The position numbers and the translations under genes are program-made. From NCBI GenBank assembly GCA_002450895.1, contig DKAR01000139.1, positions 2,097 to 9,358 of the forward strand: DNA of 7,262 nt, given 5' to 3'. Shown in pieces: positions 6,135 to 7,262 of the stretch (positions are counted from its first letter, which is position 1; every line of letters starts with the position of its first letter). The notes under the pieces are model-generated. The model searched no databases, had not been told where the DNA came from, and was given only the letters and a program-made list of their open reading frames with translations. Origin of the DNA: Proteobacteria bacterium UBA6921. GTDB lineage: Bacteria; Pseudomonadota; Gammaproteobacteria; SG8-11.

Positions 6135-7262
6135 ATGCGGTTAAACAAAATCAAGCTTTCCGGCTTCAAATCCTTCGTCGACCCCACCACCTTCACTGTC
6201 CCCAGCAATCTTGTCGGCATCGTCGGGCCCAATGGCTGCGGCAAGTCGAACATTATTGACGCTGTGCGCTGGGTGATGGGCGAGAGCTCCGCAAAGCACT
6301 TGCGCGGCGACTCAATGGCGGACGTGATTTTCAACGGTTCCTCCGCGCGCAAGCCGGTCGGGCAGGCGTCAATCGAGCTGGTGTTCGATAACTCGGAAGG
6401 ACGGTTGGGCGGACAATACGCGCAGTACACCGAAATATCGATTAAGCGCCAGGTCTCGCGCGATGGGACCTCGACCTACTTTTTGAATGGCGCCAAGTGC
6501 CGCCGCAAAGACATCACCGACGTCTTCCTCGGCACGGGTCTCGGGCCGCGCAGCTACGCGATCATTGAGCAAGGCATGATCTCGCGGCTGATCGAAGCGA
6601 AACCGGAAGACCTGCGCCTGTTCATCGAAGAAGCCGCGGGTATCTCCAAGTACAAGGAACGCCGCCGCGAAGCAGAAAACCGCATACGCCATACCAACGA
6701 GAACCTGAATCGGCTGAACGATCTGCGCACCGAACTCGACAAGCAGCTTGGACATTTGCAACGTCAGGCGAGGACTGCAGAGAAATACAAAGAGCTCAAA
6801 GAAGAAGAACGCACACTGCGTTCACAATTGCAGGCGCTGCGTTGGCGCGCACTCGATGAGCAGTTCCACAACCAGGAACGCGGCATCGCGGAGCAGGACA
6901 CGGCTTACGAAAAACTGGTTGCAGACTTGCGCAATGTCGAAGCGGAAATTGAAAAGCTGCGCCAGGACCACATCGAGAAGACCGATCAGTTCAATGAAGT
7001 GCAGGGGCGCTTCTACAGCGTGGGCGCCGAGATTGCGAAGCTCGAGCAGAACATCCAGCACCTGAAAGACCGCCGCGCACAGCTGCAGCAGGATATTGAA
7101 AACACCGAGCGCGAGTTGACGCAGGCGCGCACGCACTTTGAAGTGGATCAGCGCCAGATCGCGGAGCAGGAGGGTTTGCTCGCCGCAAACGAACCGGCGC
7201 TCGAACAGGCGCTGCGAACCGAACAGCTTTCCAGCGATGCGCTCACCCAGGCGGAACAGGCG
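6135..7262 (+). CDS. smc: SMC chromosome segregation ATPase, N-terminal part
   Basis: The first 376 codons of a structural-maintenance-of-chromosomes protein; the family is usually about 1,150-1,200 aa, so roughly two thirds lies beyond the window. SMC dimers, with ScpA and ScpB, organise and segregate the nucleoid. The ABC-type head begins MRLNKIKLSGFKSF. The Walker A loop is GPNGCGKS (31-38), the R-loop arginine is R57 in HLRG, and Q146 of IIEQG is the Q-loop, followed by the conserved EEAAGISKYKERR (165-177). From about 170 a heptad-like Glu/Gln/Arg/Leu-rich sequence begins the first arm of the long coiled coil and continues to the edge. ATG 6135 is preceded by GAAGG (6126-6130). The frame has no stop before the window ends. 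It is divergent from queF. Confidence 0.97.
   Translation, partial: MRLNKIKLSGFKSFVDPTTFTVPSNLVGIVGPNGCGKSNIIDAVRWVMGESSAKHLRGDSMADVIFNGSSARKPVGQASIELVFDNSEGRLGGQYAQYTEISIKRQVSRDGTSTYFLNGAKCRRKDITDVFLGTGLGPRSYAIIEQGMISRLIEAKPEDLRLFIEEAAGISKYKERRREAENRIRHTNENLNRLNDLRTELDKQLGHLQRQARTAEKYKELKEEERTLRSQLQALRWRALDEQFHNQERGIAEQDTAYEKLVADLRNVEAEIEKLRQDHIEKTDQFNEVQGRFYSVGAEIAKLEQNIQHLKDRRAQLQQDIENTERELTQARTHFEVDQRQIAEQEGLLAANEPALEQALRTEQLSSDALTQAEQA

Noticed and set aside
6118..6144. Eight-codon frame ATG AAC ... GGT TAA overlapping the smc start out of frame
   Set aside because: It could be an upstream ORF coupled to smc, but it lacks a ribosome binding site and is short enough to be chance.

Overview
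The window looks like an ordinary core-chromosome segment of a proteobacterium, most likely a gammaproteobacterium outside the Enterobacterales. Three things point there. PpiD is an inner-membrane-anchored SurA-like periplasmic foldase typical of Proteobacteria. The condensin is SMC rather than the MukB of enterics. A MobA/MobB pair and a preQ1 pathway enzyme are also present. A tRNA-Val/tRNA-Asp pair next to ppiD recalls, from memory, the hupB-tRNA-ppiD region of pseudomonads. Base composition looks moderately GC-rich throughout, with no obvious foreign island.

Layout. At the left edge, on the + strand, are the 3' half of tRNA-Val(TAC), a complete tRNA-Asp(GTC) and a strong intrinsic terminator. 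ppiD (638 aa) follows on the same strand. It ends 12 bp from the stop of a convergent block of five minus-strand genes. In transcription order, right to left, these are queF (preQ1 synthase, short type), an FGGY-family sugar kinase, mobA, mobB and an unrecognised lipoprotein. The kinase-mobA and mobA-mobB junctions are 4-nt stop/start overlaps (ATGA and GTGA), so these three are almost certainly co-transcribed and translationally coupled. Divergent from queF across a 70-bp gap, smc starts on the + strand and runs off the right edge (376 codons present).

Functions. PpiD works on proteins emerging from the Sec translocon. MobA and MobB handle the guanine-dinucleotide step of molybdenum cofactor maturation. 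QueF makes preQ1, the precursor of the queuosine placed at G34 of tRNAs with GUN anticodons, including the tRNA-Asp encoded here. SMC organises and segregates the chromosome. The kinase phosphorylates an unidentified sugar or polyol and has no obvious link to Moco. The lipoprotein is a probable outer-membrane protein of unknown role.

I see no CRISPR array, insertion sequence, prophage, toxin-antitoxin pair or defence system, and no intergenic stretch above 100 bp. The points most worth a second look are the PpiD parvulin domain with all the active-site positions I could align, the sugar kinase coupled to mobAB, the orphan lipoprotein, and the short-form QueF in what appears to be a gammaproteobacterium.
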